A DNA stretch of 64,000 nt, from contig JAUYSM010000098.1 of assembly GCA_030696315.1 (NCBI GenBank), forward strand, positions 53,749 through 117,748, read 5' to 3'. The stretch is from Pseudohongiella sp. (GTDB lineage: Bacteria; Pseudomonadota; Gammaproteobacteria; Pseudomonadales; Pseudohongiellaceae). Of this stretch, positions 56,532 through 64,000 are shown one piece after another. Numbering within the stretch: position 1 is the stretch's first letter; every line of letters starts with the position of its first letter. Position numbers and translations under genes: made by a program. The notes beneath the pieces were generated by a model. That model had not been told where the DNA came from and ran no database searches. It saw only the letters and a list, made by a program, of their open reading frames with translations.

Positions 56532-58010
56532 ATGTATATGCGAATTCTCTTTGTGCTGGGCCTGTTGATCACCTGCCCGCCGCAGACACTTGCCCAGAGT
56601 ACTGTTTTTCAGCCACCGGAGATTGTGCTGGTGCCTATCAGTGCCTTGCACCCCACCCAAGCCTATATTGCTTACGATCAGGTCAACTATACGCTGCAAC
56701 GGTATCGAATCGATCAACAAAAGTTATTTGATGATCTGTGCGAAAACCGGGGTCAGGGCGATGAGTCAGTCTTCACGGCGCAATCTGACCCTCGTGATGC
56801 CAGCAGTTACAGTTGTCGGTCAAGCGAATCTGTTGGCGCCCGGCCTCAGGATATGAAAACCGCAGTCCGTGGACCCGGCGGGCAGCTCTATCTCACTGAC
56901 GGACATCATACCTTCAGTATATTTCAGGATTTTGACGCACTTGGGCCCAACACCGAAGTCGCTGTTGTGGTCACACATGACCGCTCGGATTTAACAGAGG
57001 CAGCATTCCGGCAGTGGTTGCAGGACAGCAATCTGACCTGGTTGTACGATGCTAACGGTCAGCCTATTGATCAGGCGCAGATCCCGGCCGGTTTTGGTCG
57101 CGGCACGCTTGCAGATGACCCTTATCGCGCCGCCATGTATTTTCTGCGTGATCTGGTCTGGGAGCGACCGCAACCAACGCTGCCGTTTGCCGAGTTCTAT
57201 TGGGCACAGCATATTCGCTCGCAACCCCACTTGCAGGTGCCCGCGCTGGATTCGTCAGTTGCGTATTTGCGATGGCTGGAGCGCATCAGCGGCCATATGC
57301 TGGCATTGCCAGCCGATACAGCCATCGGGCCTGACGGGCAAGGCCCGGATGCCATGGGCCGCATGGCGCTGACCGAGGTCAAGGACATTGTTGAGCTGTT
57401 GTGCAATGACGGTGAACCCGGAAGGCTGGCGCTGGCGCTCGCTGCACGGGGCATTGCCGCAGGTTGTGCAGATCTGGGACATCACAGCGAACAGGCCGTG
57501 ATAGTGGAGATTGCGCCCCAATCTGACGCCGTGATGGCAGTAATTGAAATTCCGGCTGGCAGTGTGCAGAAGTGGCAGATGGACAAGGCCCGACCGGGCA
57601 TGCTTGAGTGGGAGCGCGAAACCGATGTGATGACGGGTGGTACGCGGCTGAGAAACATTCAGTACCTGCCGTATCCGTTTAACTACGGCGCGTTGCCTGG
57701 AACGTTGGCGGCCCGTGAACAAGGCGGCGACGGTGATCCGTTGGACGTGCTGGTGCTGGGTGCGGCCTTGCCAAAAGGCGCCTCAGTCAATGTTCGTGTG
57801 TTGGCTACGCTGGTCATGCTGGATAACGGTGAGCAAGACGACAAATTGCTGGCGGTGTTAATGGACGATCCGCTCTACGCGGATGCCCACACATTGGCCG
57901 ATCTGAACCAACAGTTTCCCGGCATCACCAGCATCATCGAAACCTGGTTCCGCAACTACAAAGGTGCGTCGGGTAGCGTCACCGGCCTGCAGTGGCGGGA
58001 ATGGCCATGA
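56532..58010 (+). CDS. Exported ParB/Srx-like domain fused to family I inorganic pyrophosphatase
   Basis: 492 residues from ATG 56532 (GGAG seven bases upstream); a GTG at 56490 is less likely. A signal peptide (MRILFVLGLLITCPPQTLAQ) directs export. Residues about 30-290 match the 'ParB-like' (ParBc_2-type) domain with the key LTDGHHTFSI (Asp123, His125, His126). Residues about 333-492 are a soluble pyrophosphatase with Glu339, Lys347, Arg362, Tyr381, Tyr385, DGDPLDVL (Asp400/402/405), Asp431, Asp436, Lys438, Tyr476 and Lys477 all aligned to the E. coli active site; the position equivalent to Glu31 is Gln349. A periplasmic pyrophosphatase is unusual. Its partner domain's role is unknown. Confidence 0.9.
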   Translation: MYMRILFVLGLLITCPPQTLAQSTVFQPPEIVLVPISALHPTQAYIAYDQVNYTLQRYRIDQQKLFDDLCENRGQGDESVFTAQSDPRDASSYSCRSSESVGARPQDMKTAVRGPGGQLYLTDGHHTFSIFQDFDALGPNTEVAVVVTHDRSDLTEAAFRQWLQDSNLTWLYDANGQPIDQAQIPAGFGRGTLADDPYRAAMYFLRDLVWERPQPTLPFAEFYWAQHIRSQPHLQVPALDSSVAYLRWLERISGHMLALPADTAIGPDGQGPDAMGRMALTEVKDIVELLCNDGEPGRLALALAARGIAAGCADLGHHSEQAVIVEIAPQSDAVMAVIEIPAGSVQKWQMDKARPGMLEWERETDVMTGGTRLRNIQYLPYPFNYGALPGTLAAREQGGDGDPLDVLVLGAALPKGASVNVRVLATLVMLDNGEQDDKLLAVLMDDPLYADAHTLADLNQQFPGITSIIETWFRNYKGASGSVTGLQWREWP

Positions 58011-58054
58011 TGGGGTAGTCTGACGGCAGCATCACTAAATTAAACGAGACTGCC

Positions 58055-59281
58055 ATGACAACAAAAAAAATATCTTGCGCCTCATCACCCTTCATCGTGC
58101 GCCGCACGGCTGCCACCCTTGCCGTTGCTGTGTTCTCGTGCGTGTTAACTGTTGGCGCTGCCGCGCAACCCGCCCGTTGGCTCGATCCTGCGCAGGACAT
58201 TAATAACCTGCCGCGCGATGGCAGCATTCTGTTCTGGTCCGGGAATCAACAGATCGCTGGATTTCGGAATACAGCGCTGTTGAGCCCTGTGCGTCATATC
58301 AATCGGGGTGACTATGTTAAAACTTTGCCGGCCGCGCCGCGTGATTTAAGCGGAGTCTCGTACAGCATCGAAGGCCAGCAGCACTCCTTACAGGATTTTA
58401 TGCAGCACAACCATGTTGCTGGATTGCTGGTGTTAAAAAACGGTGAAATTGCCCATGAAGCCTATGGTCTGGGCAATCGCGAAGATCACCTGTGGGTCTC
58501 GTTTTCCATGACCAAGTCGGTGGTGTCGATGCTCACAGGCGCAGCGATTGCCGACGGATACATTGGCAGCGTTGAGGATAGGGTGACCGATTATCTGCCG
58601 CAGTTAAAAGGTTCGTCCTATGACAATGTGCGTGTGCGTCACGTGTTGCAAATGGCTTCGGGCACCGACTGGGATGAGAACTATGCAGATCCGCAATCGG
58701 ATGTTGCCACCTCGCCCAATGACATGCTGGAGCTCATGAAGTTTATGGGCAGCAAACCACGTGTGGCCGAGCCAGGAGAGCGCTTTAACTACAACACGGG
58801 TGAAACCAATCTTGCCGGGGCGATTGTGCGTGCTGCGATCGGCAATAACCTGGCAGCCTACCTGACCGAAAAAATCTGGAAACCCTACGGCATGGAAAGC
58901 GACGCTACCTGGATCAGTCATGGTCCCAATGCCGGGGAGCTTGGCGGATGCTGTATTTCGGCAACGCTGCGCGACTGGGGGCGACTGGCGATGTTTGCGA
59001 TGAGCAATGGTGTCTTGGCTGATGGCACAAAAGTGTTACCGGATAACTGGATGAGCGACTCAACCCAGGCGTCCCCAGGCAGTAACAATTACGGTTATTT
59101 GTGGTGGCTCAACGGTGATGGCACCTACCGCGCCAGCGGCATTTTTGGCCAGGGCATTTACTTCAATCCCGCAGAAAATCTGATCATCGTGGTGCAAGGT
59201 GCCTGGCCACAGGCAACGGGTGCCAGTTTTGCTGCGCATCGCGACGGCATGTTCCGCGCAATCGAGGCTACACTTAAATAA
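58055..59281 (+). CDS. Exported serine hydrolase (class C beta-lactamase family)
   Basis: 408 residues with an N-terminal export signal (ATLAVAVFSCVLTVGAAAQ). The SxxK active site is SMTK (Ser151, Lys154) within LWVSFSMTKSV, and the Tyr of the second motif is in NYNTGETNL (Tyr246); a GYLWW/ASGIFGQGIY stretch replaces the KTG box. This fits the 6-aminohexanoate-dimer-hydrolase/esterase branch more than true beta-lactamases. It lies 44 bases after the pyrophosphatase fusion and is probably a periplasmic esterase or peptidase of unknown substrate. Confidence 0.88.
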   Translation: MTTKKISCASSPFIVRRTAATLAVAVFSCVLTVGAAAQPARWLDPAQDINNLPRDGSILFWSGNQQIAGFRNTALLSPVRHINRGDYVKTLPAAPRDLSGVSYSIEGQQHSLQDFMQHNHVAGLLVLKNGEIAHEAYGLGNREDHLWVSFSMTKSVVSMLTGAAIADGYIGSVEDRVTDYLPQLKGSSYDNVRVRHVLQMASGTDWDENYADPQSDVATSPNDMLELMKFMGSKPRVAEPGERFNYNTGETNLAGAIVRAAIGNNLAAYLTEKIWKPYGMESDATWISHGPNAGELGGCCISATLRDWGRLAMFAMSNGVLADGTKVLPDNWMSDSTQASPGSNNYGYLWWLNGDGTYRASGIFGQGIYFNPAENLIIVVQGAWPQATGASFAAHRDGMFRAIEATLK

Positions 59282-59377
59282 AAAGAGGCCACACTGGAAT
59301 GTGTAGAATCGTCACACTTTTCGACTGACAGAACGACCGGCGCGTTACTTGGAGTGATCCACACATCGTTGGCCGCG

Positions 59378-59383
59378 TATAAT
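59378..59383 (+). promoter_or_regulatory. -10 box upstream of the RND operon
   Basis: A perfect TATAAT in a GCG-TATAAT-TCG context, 90 bases before the adaptor start and closely like the deaD box. No good -35 match is visible. Confidence 0.5.
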
Positions 59384-59472
59384 TCGCGAGTCTTGGTAAT
59401 TCATTGATACCAAACGGACAAGCGGGTTTTAGCGGGATCACAAGTGCGTGTGTGCACGCCAAGGTTGTTAAT

Positions 59473-60630
59473 GTGAAAAAGATCATTTTGCCAGTCGGAA
59501 TATTGTTGGCTGCAGTGGCGGTGTTTGTTGTATTGATCAGGACGCCTGAACGACTCTCAGTGGTCCCCCCTGAACAAGCGGTAGCCAGCGTGCGTGTTGC
59601 GCCCGTACGGTCTCAAACTGTCCAGCTTGACGTCAATTCGCAAGGTCGGGTGCAGGCCAGTCGCAGGGTGAGCCTGTCTGCTGCCGCCACTGGCCCAGTG
59701 TCGTGGGTATCACCCTCGCTGCGCGCAGGGGGTTACTTTGCAGCCGGTGAAGTGATTCTACGTGTTGATAGCAGTGACTACGAAACCGCCCTCGAACGCG
59801 CACGCTCATCCTTGTCTCAGGCGGAAACAGATGCCCGGCACGCTCGTGAAGAATATGAACGTAACAGTGCCCTGGCTGCACAGCGTCTGATCAGTGAATC
59901 TCAGGTACGCGATCTGCAACGTCAGGCTGACAACACGGCCGGGCGGGTACGAGATGCGCAAGGTGCTGTTGCTCAGGCTGAGCTTGATTTATCCCGCAGT
60001 GAGATTCGTGCACCGTTCGACACTATTGTGGAAAGCAGCAGTATCGATCTTGGTCAGCATGTTGGCCGTGGTCAGGCACTCGCCGTGCTGTTGAGCGCCG
60101 ATGAAGTAGAAGTTCGTTTGCCGCTGGCTGTGAACCAGTTGTCCTACCTCGACATCCCGCTGGGCGTTCGCGGTGAGCTGTCTGCTGAAGTGGCACCCAT
60201 GGTGAGTATCAGCGGCCGTTTGGGTGATGCCATTCAGCACTGGGAAGGTCGTCTGGTGCGCATGGAAGCCAGTATTGATACCGCCAGCAATGCGGTTCAG
60301 GCAATTGTGCGCGTTGATCAGACAACATCCGCCATTCCACTTCCTATCGGGCTGTACGTAGAGGCGTCCATTCAGGGGCGTAAAGTCGACAATCTGATTG
60401 CGCTGCCGCGTGACGTGGTGCGGGGGAACAACCGCGTGCTGGTGGTAGATACCGAAAATCGCCTCTGGTACCGCGAAGTTGACATCATGCGTCTGGAAAA
60501 TGACCGCGTACTGATTCAGGGTGGCCTGGCAGATGGTGAAAGAATCTGTTTGTCGCCCATTCAGGCGGTTGTAGAAGGCATGCGCGTCAACGTGGTCGAC
60601 GAGTCTCCTGCACTGGCGCAACTTAAATGA
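59473..60630 (+). CDS. RND efflux periplasmic adaptor (membrane fusion protein)
   Basis: 385 residues from the GTG at 59473 with AAGG eight bases before; the open frame to 59404 does not encode signal sequence. An N-terminal hydrophobic helix (IILPVGILLAAVAVFVVLI) is followed by the lipoyl halves and a coiled coil (about 95-165), then the IRAPFDTIVESSSIDLGQHV module and a beta-barrel. It bridges the RND pump and an outer-membrane channel. Its stop overlaps the pump gene as ATGA. No TetR regulator is adjacent. Confidence 0.9.
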   Translation: MKKIILPVGILLAAVAVFVVLIRTPERLSVVPPEQAVASVRVAPVRSQTVQLDVNSQGRVQASRRVSLSAAATGPVSWVSPSLRAGGYFAAGEVILRVDSSDYETALERARSSLSQAETDARHAREEYERNSALAAQRLISESQVRDLQRQADNTAGRVRDAQGAVAQAELDLSRSEIRAPFDTIVESSSIDLGQHVGRGQALAVLLSADEVEVRLPLAVNQLSYLDIPLGVRGELSAEVAPMVSISGRLGDAIQHWEGRLVRMEASIDTASNAVQAIVRVDQTTSAIPLPIGLYVEASIQGRKVDNLIALPRDVVRGNNRVLVVDTENRLWYREVDIMRLENDRVLIQGGLADGERICLSPIQAVVEGMRVNVVDESPALAQLK

Positions 60631-63600
60631 AACCAATCATTGCCTGGTTTGTCCGCAATACCGTAGCGTCCAATCTGCTGATGGTTGTCATGATTGTGGG
60701 TGGCATCATTGCCTACAATAATACCCGTCAGGAAGAGTTCCCGAACATTGAAACCGGCACGATTCAGATCAATGTGCCGTATCCAGGCGCGCCGCCCAAA
60801 GAAGTCGAACAGGCTGTCTGTCTGATTCTCGAGCAGGCACTGTCCCGTATTGAAAATGTGGAACGCATGACGTCCACTGCCCGCGAAGGTGCCTGTGCGG
60901 CCACTTTGCAGATGCGTGCAGGCACGGATATCAACCGCTCACTCAACGAAGTAAAAAGCGCTGTTGACGGCATCGCGAACTTCCCTGTGGATATTGAACG
61001 CCCGGTGGTGGCTTCATTTGCTCCTACCGGTACCGTTGCCTCGCTGGCCCTTGTTGCAGAAACGGATGACCTGACACTCAAACAAATTGCGGACGAAATC
61101 CGGCTGGACCTGCTCGACTTGCCTGAAATATCCCGTGTTGAACTCAATTATGTCCGTCCACTTGAGATCGCTGTCGAAATCTCAGAACTGACGCTACGTC
61201 AGAACGGGCTGACCTTGAGCCAGGTGGCCACTGCGATCGATCGCACGGCCATCGACGCGCCGGCAGGTACTTTGCGAACGCCGGGTGGCGACGTGTTGCT
61301 GCGCAGCATCGGGCGCTTATCGACCGGGGATGAATACGAAGACATCATCATCCGCACCAATCCGGATGGTTCACGATTACGCCTGGGCGATATCGCCACC
61401 ATTCGGGATGGTTTCCAGGAAGGCTATTTGCGTGCGCGCGTGGACGGCCGCAATGCGGTCACCGTTGATGTGTATCGGGTAGGCGACGAAGACATCATTA
61501 CCTCGGCGGATGCGGTGCGCAGATTTGCTGCTCAGAAACAGTTGGAGTTGCCACAAGGCATGGAGCTCAGCATTCTGACCGACGATGCGCGCGGTCTGCG
61601 CGAACGTATTGATACGGTGGCCAGTAACGCTTACTCAGGATTTGCCTTGGTATTGATAGTGCTGGCCATGTTCCTGCGTTTCAGAATTGCTGTGTGGGTA
61701 GCAGCCGGCATCCCGATTGGCATACTGGGTGCGCTGGCCATTTTCCCGCAATTTGACATCACCATCAGCTCGATCACCATGATGGCCTTCATTCTGGTGT
61801 TGGGCATTATCGTCGATGATGCCATCGTGGTGGGTGAGCGAATTTATGTGCTGGAGCAGGAGGGCCTGACGCGCGAAGAAGCTGCCATTCAGGGCACTTA
61901 CGAAGTTTCGGTACCGGTCATTTTTGGTGTCTTGACGACCGTTGCGGCGTTCCTGCCACTGCTGCTGCTGGAAGGGCCGCTGGGCGGGTTCTTTAGTGTC
62001 ATTGGTGGTGTGGTGATTTTGTGCCTGTTTGCGAGTGTGGTGGAATCACAATTGATTCTGCCTGGCCACATCGCCCATCGTAGAGCCACAGCACACCCAT
62101 TGGAGCGATTGCGCGTATTAAAAGGCTGGCAGAATTTCCAGCTTAAGCTCTCCTCCGGTATGGAACGTTTTGCGTCACACGTTTACCAACCTGCTCTGCG
62201 CAAATGTCTGAAGTATCGGTATGCCACCTGGGCGGGCGCGACAGCGGTAATCATTATTACCGTTGGGCTGCTGGCCAGTGGTCGCGTGGTATTCCAGTTT
62301 TTCCCGGCGGTAGAGGGCGATCGAATCTACGCCAGTCTGCAAATGCCGGAAGGCGTTGCAGTTGAGTTGACCGAGCGGGCACTGGAGAGACTGGAAAGCA
62401 CGGCCAACGAACTGATTGCTGAACTTGAGCAAGAGCTGGTTGCGCGTCAGGCCAACGAGGGCATCAACGCCGTCGGTGTCGTCGATCGCACACTGACCAC
62501 GCTGGGCGGGCGCGTCAATCGTGGTGGGCCGCCCTCAGGTCGCGGCAGCACGGGCGGCAGCCACATCGCTGAAGTGGTCATGATTCTGAACAGCTATGAT
62601 GATCGCGGCCAGATCAGTGCCAACGAAATTCGTGATCGCTGGCGCGAGAAAGTCGGCCTGATCCCAGACGCGCTGGAATTGACCTTTGTGTCAGACTCGT
62701 TCTCTACCGGACAGGCTTTGAGTTTCCGTCTGGAAGGTCGCGACGAAGAAAGCCTGCAGCGCGTCACCGCAGAGCTGCGTGAAGTGCTGGCGCGTTACCC
62801 CGGTGTGTTTGATATTTCTGATTCTTTCCGGGCTGGCAAACAGGAAGTGCAGATCCAGCTGCTTGAAGAAGGCCGCTTGCTGGGCTTTACGCTGGACGAT
62901 GTATCGCGTCAGGTCAGACAGGCATTTTTTGGTGCAGAAGCGCAACGTATTCAGCGTGGCACTGACGAACTGCGTGTGATGGTGCGTTATCCGGAAGACG
63001 AGCGCAATTCACTGGGCAATCTCGAGAACCTGATGCTGCGCACGCCTAACGGCGGCGAGGTGCCGTTGGCCAGCGTGGCCAGCATGGCACTGGGCAATTC
63101 CTACTCCAATATCAACCGTGAAAATGGTCGACGTGTGATCACCGTCAATGCGGATATCAATCGCACGGTGAGTGCGCCTGAAGAAGTCACACGCGAAGTG
63201 GTCAGCGGTTTCCGTCAGCGTTGGGCAGAGGAATATGATGTCACGCTGGTGCTCGGTGGCGAAGGCGAACAGCGGGATGAGTCGTTGGGCGCCCTGTTGG
63301 CCTCATACCCCTTGGCACTCTTGATGATCTACGCCCTGTTGGCCATACCGCTGAAGTCTTATACGCAGCCTCTGATCATCATGAGTGTGATTCCGTTTGG
63401 CGCCATTGGTGCCATCATGGGTCACTTCATCATGGGTGCCGAATTGGTGTTCTTCTCCATCATCGGTATGGTGGCGCTGGGTGGGGTGGTTGTGAACGCC
63501 AGTCTGGTATTGGTGGTCTACGTCAACAATGAGGTCGCCGCGGGCAAAACACTGCATGAGGCGGTAGCGTCGGCTGGTGTTGCGCGTTTCAGGCCGATTT

Positions 63601-63872
63601 TTCTGACCTCGTTTACGACCTTTATTGGCCTGGTGCCGCTGATGTTCACCCCAAGTCCGGCGACCTTTTTTATTATCCCGATGGCGATTTCATTGGCGTT
63701 TGGTGTACTGTTCGCGACAGTCATTACCCTGTTCCTGGTGCCAGCGCTGTATATGATCCTGTATGACTTCTCGCGTCATCATATTCTGGAAGAGCAGGAG
63801 TATGACGCCGAGCAGTCAGCGATCCGCGACGCTAACGCCAGCCTTGCATTGGAGCGGAGGTCACACGTCTAA
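60627..63872 (+). CDS. RND efflux transporter permease
   Basis: 1081 residues with the twofold RND layout: helix 1 (NLLMVVMIVGGIIAY), a large periplasmic loop with VPYPGAPPKEVEQAV, then a helix cluster including LVLGIIVDDAIVVGERI, which carries the Asp pair of the proton relay, and a second half with GMVALGGVVVNASLVLVVY. These features mark a broad HAE-type or uncharacterised RND exporter rather than a heavy-metal pump. It is coupled to the adaptor by ATGA; the channel component is not in view. Confidence 0.93.
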   Translation: MKPIIAWFVRNTVASNLLMVVMIVGGIIAYNNTRQEEFPNIETGTIQINVPYPGAPPKEVEQAVCLILEQALSRIENVERMTSTAREGACAATLQMRAGTDINRSLNEVKSAVDGIANFPVDIERPVVASFAPTGTVASLALVAETDDLTLKQIADEIRLDLLDLPEISRVELNYVRPLEIAVEISELTLRQNGLTLSQVATAIDRTAIDAPAGTLRTPGGDVLLRSIGRLSTGDEYEDIIIRTNPDGSRLRLGDIATIRDGFQEGYLRARVDGRNAVTVDVYRVGDEDIITSADAVRRFAAQKQLELPQGMELSILTDDARGLRERIDTVASNAYSGFALVLIVLAMFLRFRIAVWVAAGIPIGILGALAIFPQFDITISSITMMAFILVLGIIVDDAIVVGERIYVLEQEGLTREEAAIQGTYEVSVPVIFGVLTTVAAFLPLLLLEGPLGGFFSVIGGVVILCLFASVVESQLILPGHIAHRRATAHPLERLRVLKGWQNFQLKLSSGMERFASHVYQPALRKCLKYRYATWAGATAVIIITVGLLASGRVVFQFFPAVEGDRIYASLQMPEGVAVELTERALERLESTANELIAELEQELVARQANEGINAVGVVDRTLTTLGGRVNRGGPPSGRGSTGGSHIAEVVMILNSYDDRGQISANEIRDRWREKVGLIPDALELTFVSDSFSTGQALSFRLEGRDEESLQRVTAELREVLARYPGVFDISDSFRAGKQEVQIQLLEEGRLLGFTLDDVSRQVRQAFFGAEAQRIQRGTDELRVMVRYPEDERNSLGNLENLMLRTPNGGEVPLASVASMALGNSYSNINRENGRRVITVNADINRTVSAPEEVTREVVSGFRQRWAEEYDVTLVLGGEGEQRDESLGALLASYPLALLMIYALLAIPLKSYTQPLIIMSVIPFGAIGAIMGHFIMGAELVFFSIIGMVALGGVVVNASLVLVVYVNNEVAAGKTLHEAVASAGVARFRPIFLTSFTTFIGLVPLMFTPSPATFFIIPMAISLAFGVLFATVITLFLVPALYMILYDFSRHHILEEQEYDAEQSAIRDANASLALERRSHV

Positions 63873-63909
63873 TTCAGCCCGCAAGGCTCACTCAACAGGA
63901 ACAAACGCA

Positions 63910-64000
63910 TGGAAAACACAGACGCTGTAACGAACCACTACACACCCGGGTTCGCGCACAGCGCTCTGTGTTTTTTTGGCAACCTGCTGATCATCATCCT
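63910..64000 (+). CDS. Partial membrane protein, cut by window end
   Basis: An ATG with AGGA eight bases upstream opens a frame that runs to the window end. The visible part begins MENTDAVTNHYTPGFAHSAL and enters a hydrophobic helix (CFFGNLLIII). Not enough sequence for a family call. It starts 37 bases after the pump gene and may be part of that operon. Confidence 0.55.

Noticed and set aside
1..64000. Search for tRNA, rRNA, CRISPR repeats, insertion sequences and phage genes
   Set aside because: No T-loop GTTCGA clusters with cloverleaf arms, no regular spaced repeats, no transposase or integrase motifs were seen by eye.

Overview
The window reads as a chromosomal segment of a free-living, aerobic, probably marine or aquatic Gammaproteobacterium. 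Evidence for this: the gene order proC-yggT-yggU-metX-metW-rdgB-hemW is typical of Pseudomonadales-like genomes; argA is the fused kinase/GNAT type; gltBD, FabV and a CYP153-type alkane P450 are present. I cannot name the genus. Gene density is very high, with many ATGA overlaps and several GTG/TTG starts. I saw no tRNA, rRNA, insertion sequence, prophage or CRISPR array.

Region 1 (1-11.4 kb) is a signalling and polysaccharide island. It holds a truncated Hpt-REC-REC-PAS-PP2C-HATPase protein, a GAF-PAS histidine kinase, a FIST-domain protein, a second PAS histidine kinase with a nearly identical catalytic core, three glycosyltransferases with a hexapeptide O-acyltransferase in one overlapping run, and a stand-alone receiver. 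The parts match the NosP/NahK/HptB/HsbR logic known from Pseudomonas biofilm control, here packed in one locus next to glycan genes. This is the best candidate for an undescribed system.

Region 2 (11.4-29.5 kb, minus strand) is housekeeping: argA, argE, hemW, rdgB, metW, metX, yggU, yggT, proC, an AI-2E family permease, a NatAB-like ABC exporter, and gltD/gltB. Region 3 (29.5-42.8 kb, mostly plus) has an orphan cytochrome b with a small unknown partner, an unlisted 51-residue membrane protein on the minus strand, a DUF5916-type outer-membrane protein, glpQ, a DeaD helicase with a long charged tail, a secreted thioredoxin-fold protein, a TPR lipoprotein, and a marR-emrAB-like efflux operon with a palindrome inside its promoter.

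Region 4 (42.8-64 kb) is an accessory stretch. It has a class II aldolase facing a tightly coupled run (unknown membrane protein, hotdog protein, Asp/Glu racemase, MscS channel, GNAT, SDR, small membrane protein, M20 peptidase, GNAT, fabV, S41-like protease). A ferredoxin-CYP153 pair converges on that run. After it come a pectinacetylesterase-like lipoprotein, a sirtuin, an exported fusion of a ParB/Srx-like domain to a family I pyrophosphatase, a serine hydrolase, an RND efflux adaptor/pump pair, and the start of a membrane protein cut by the window end.
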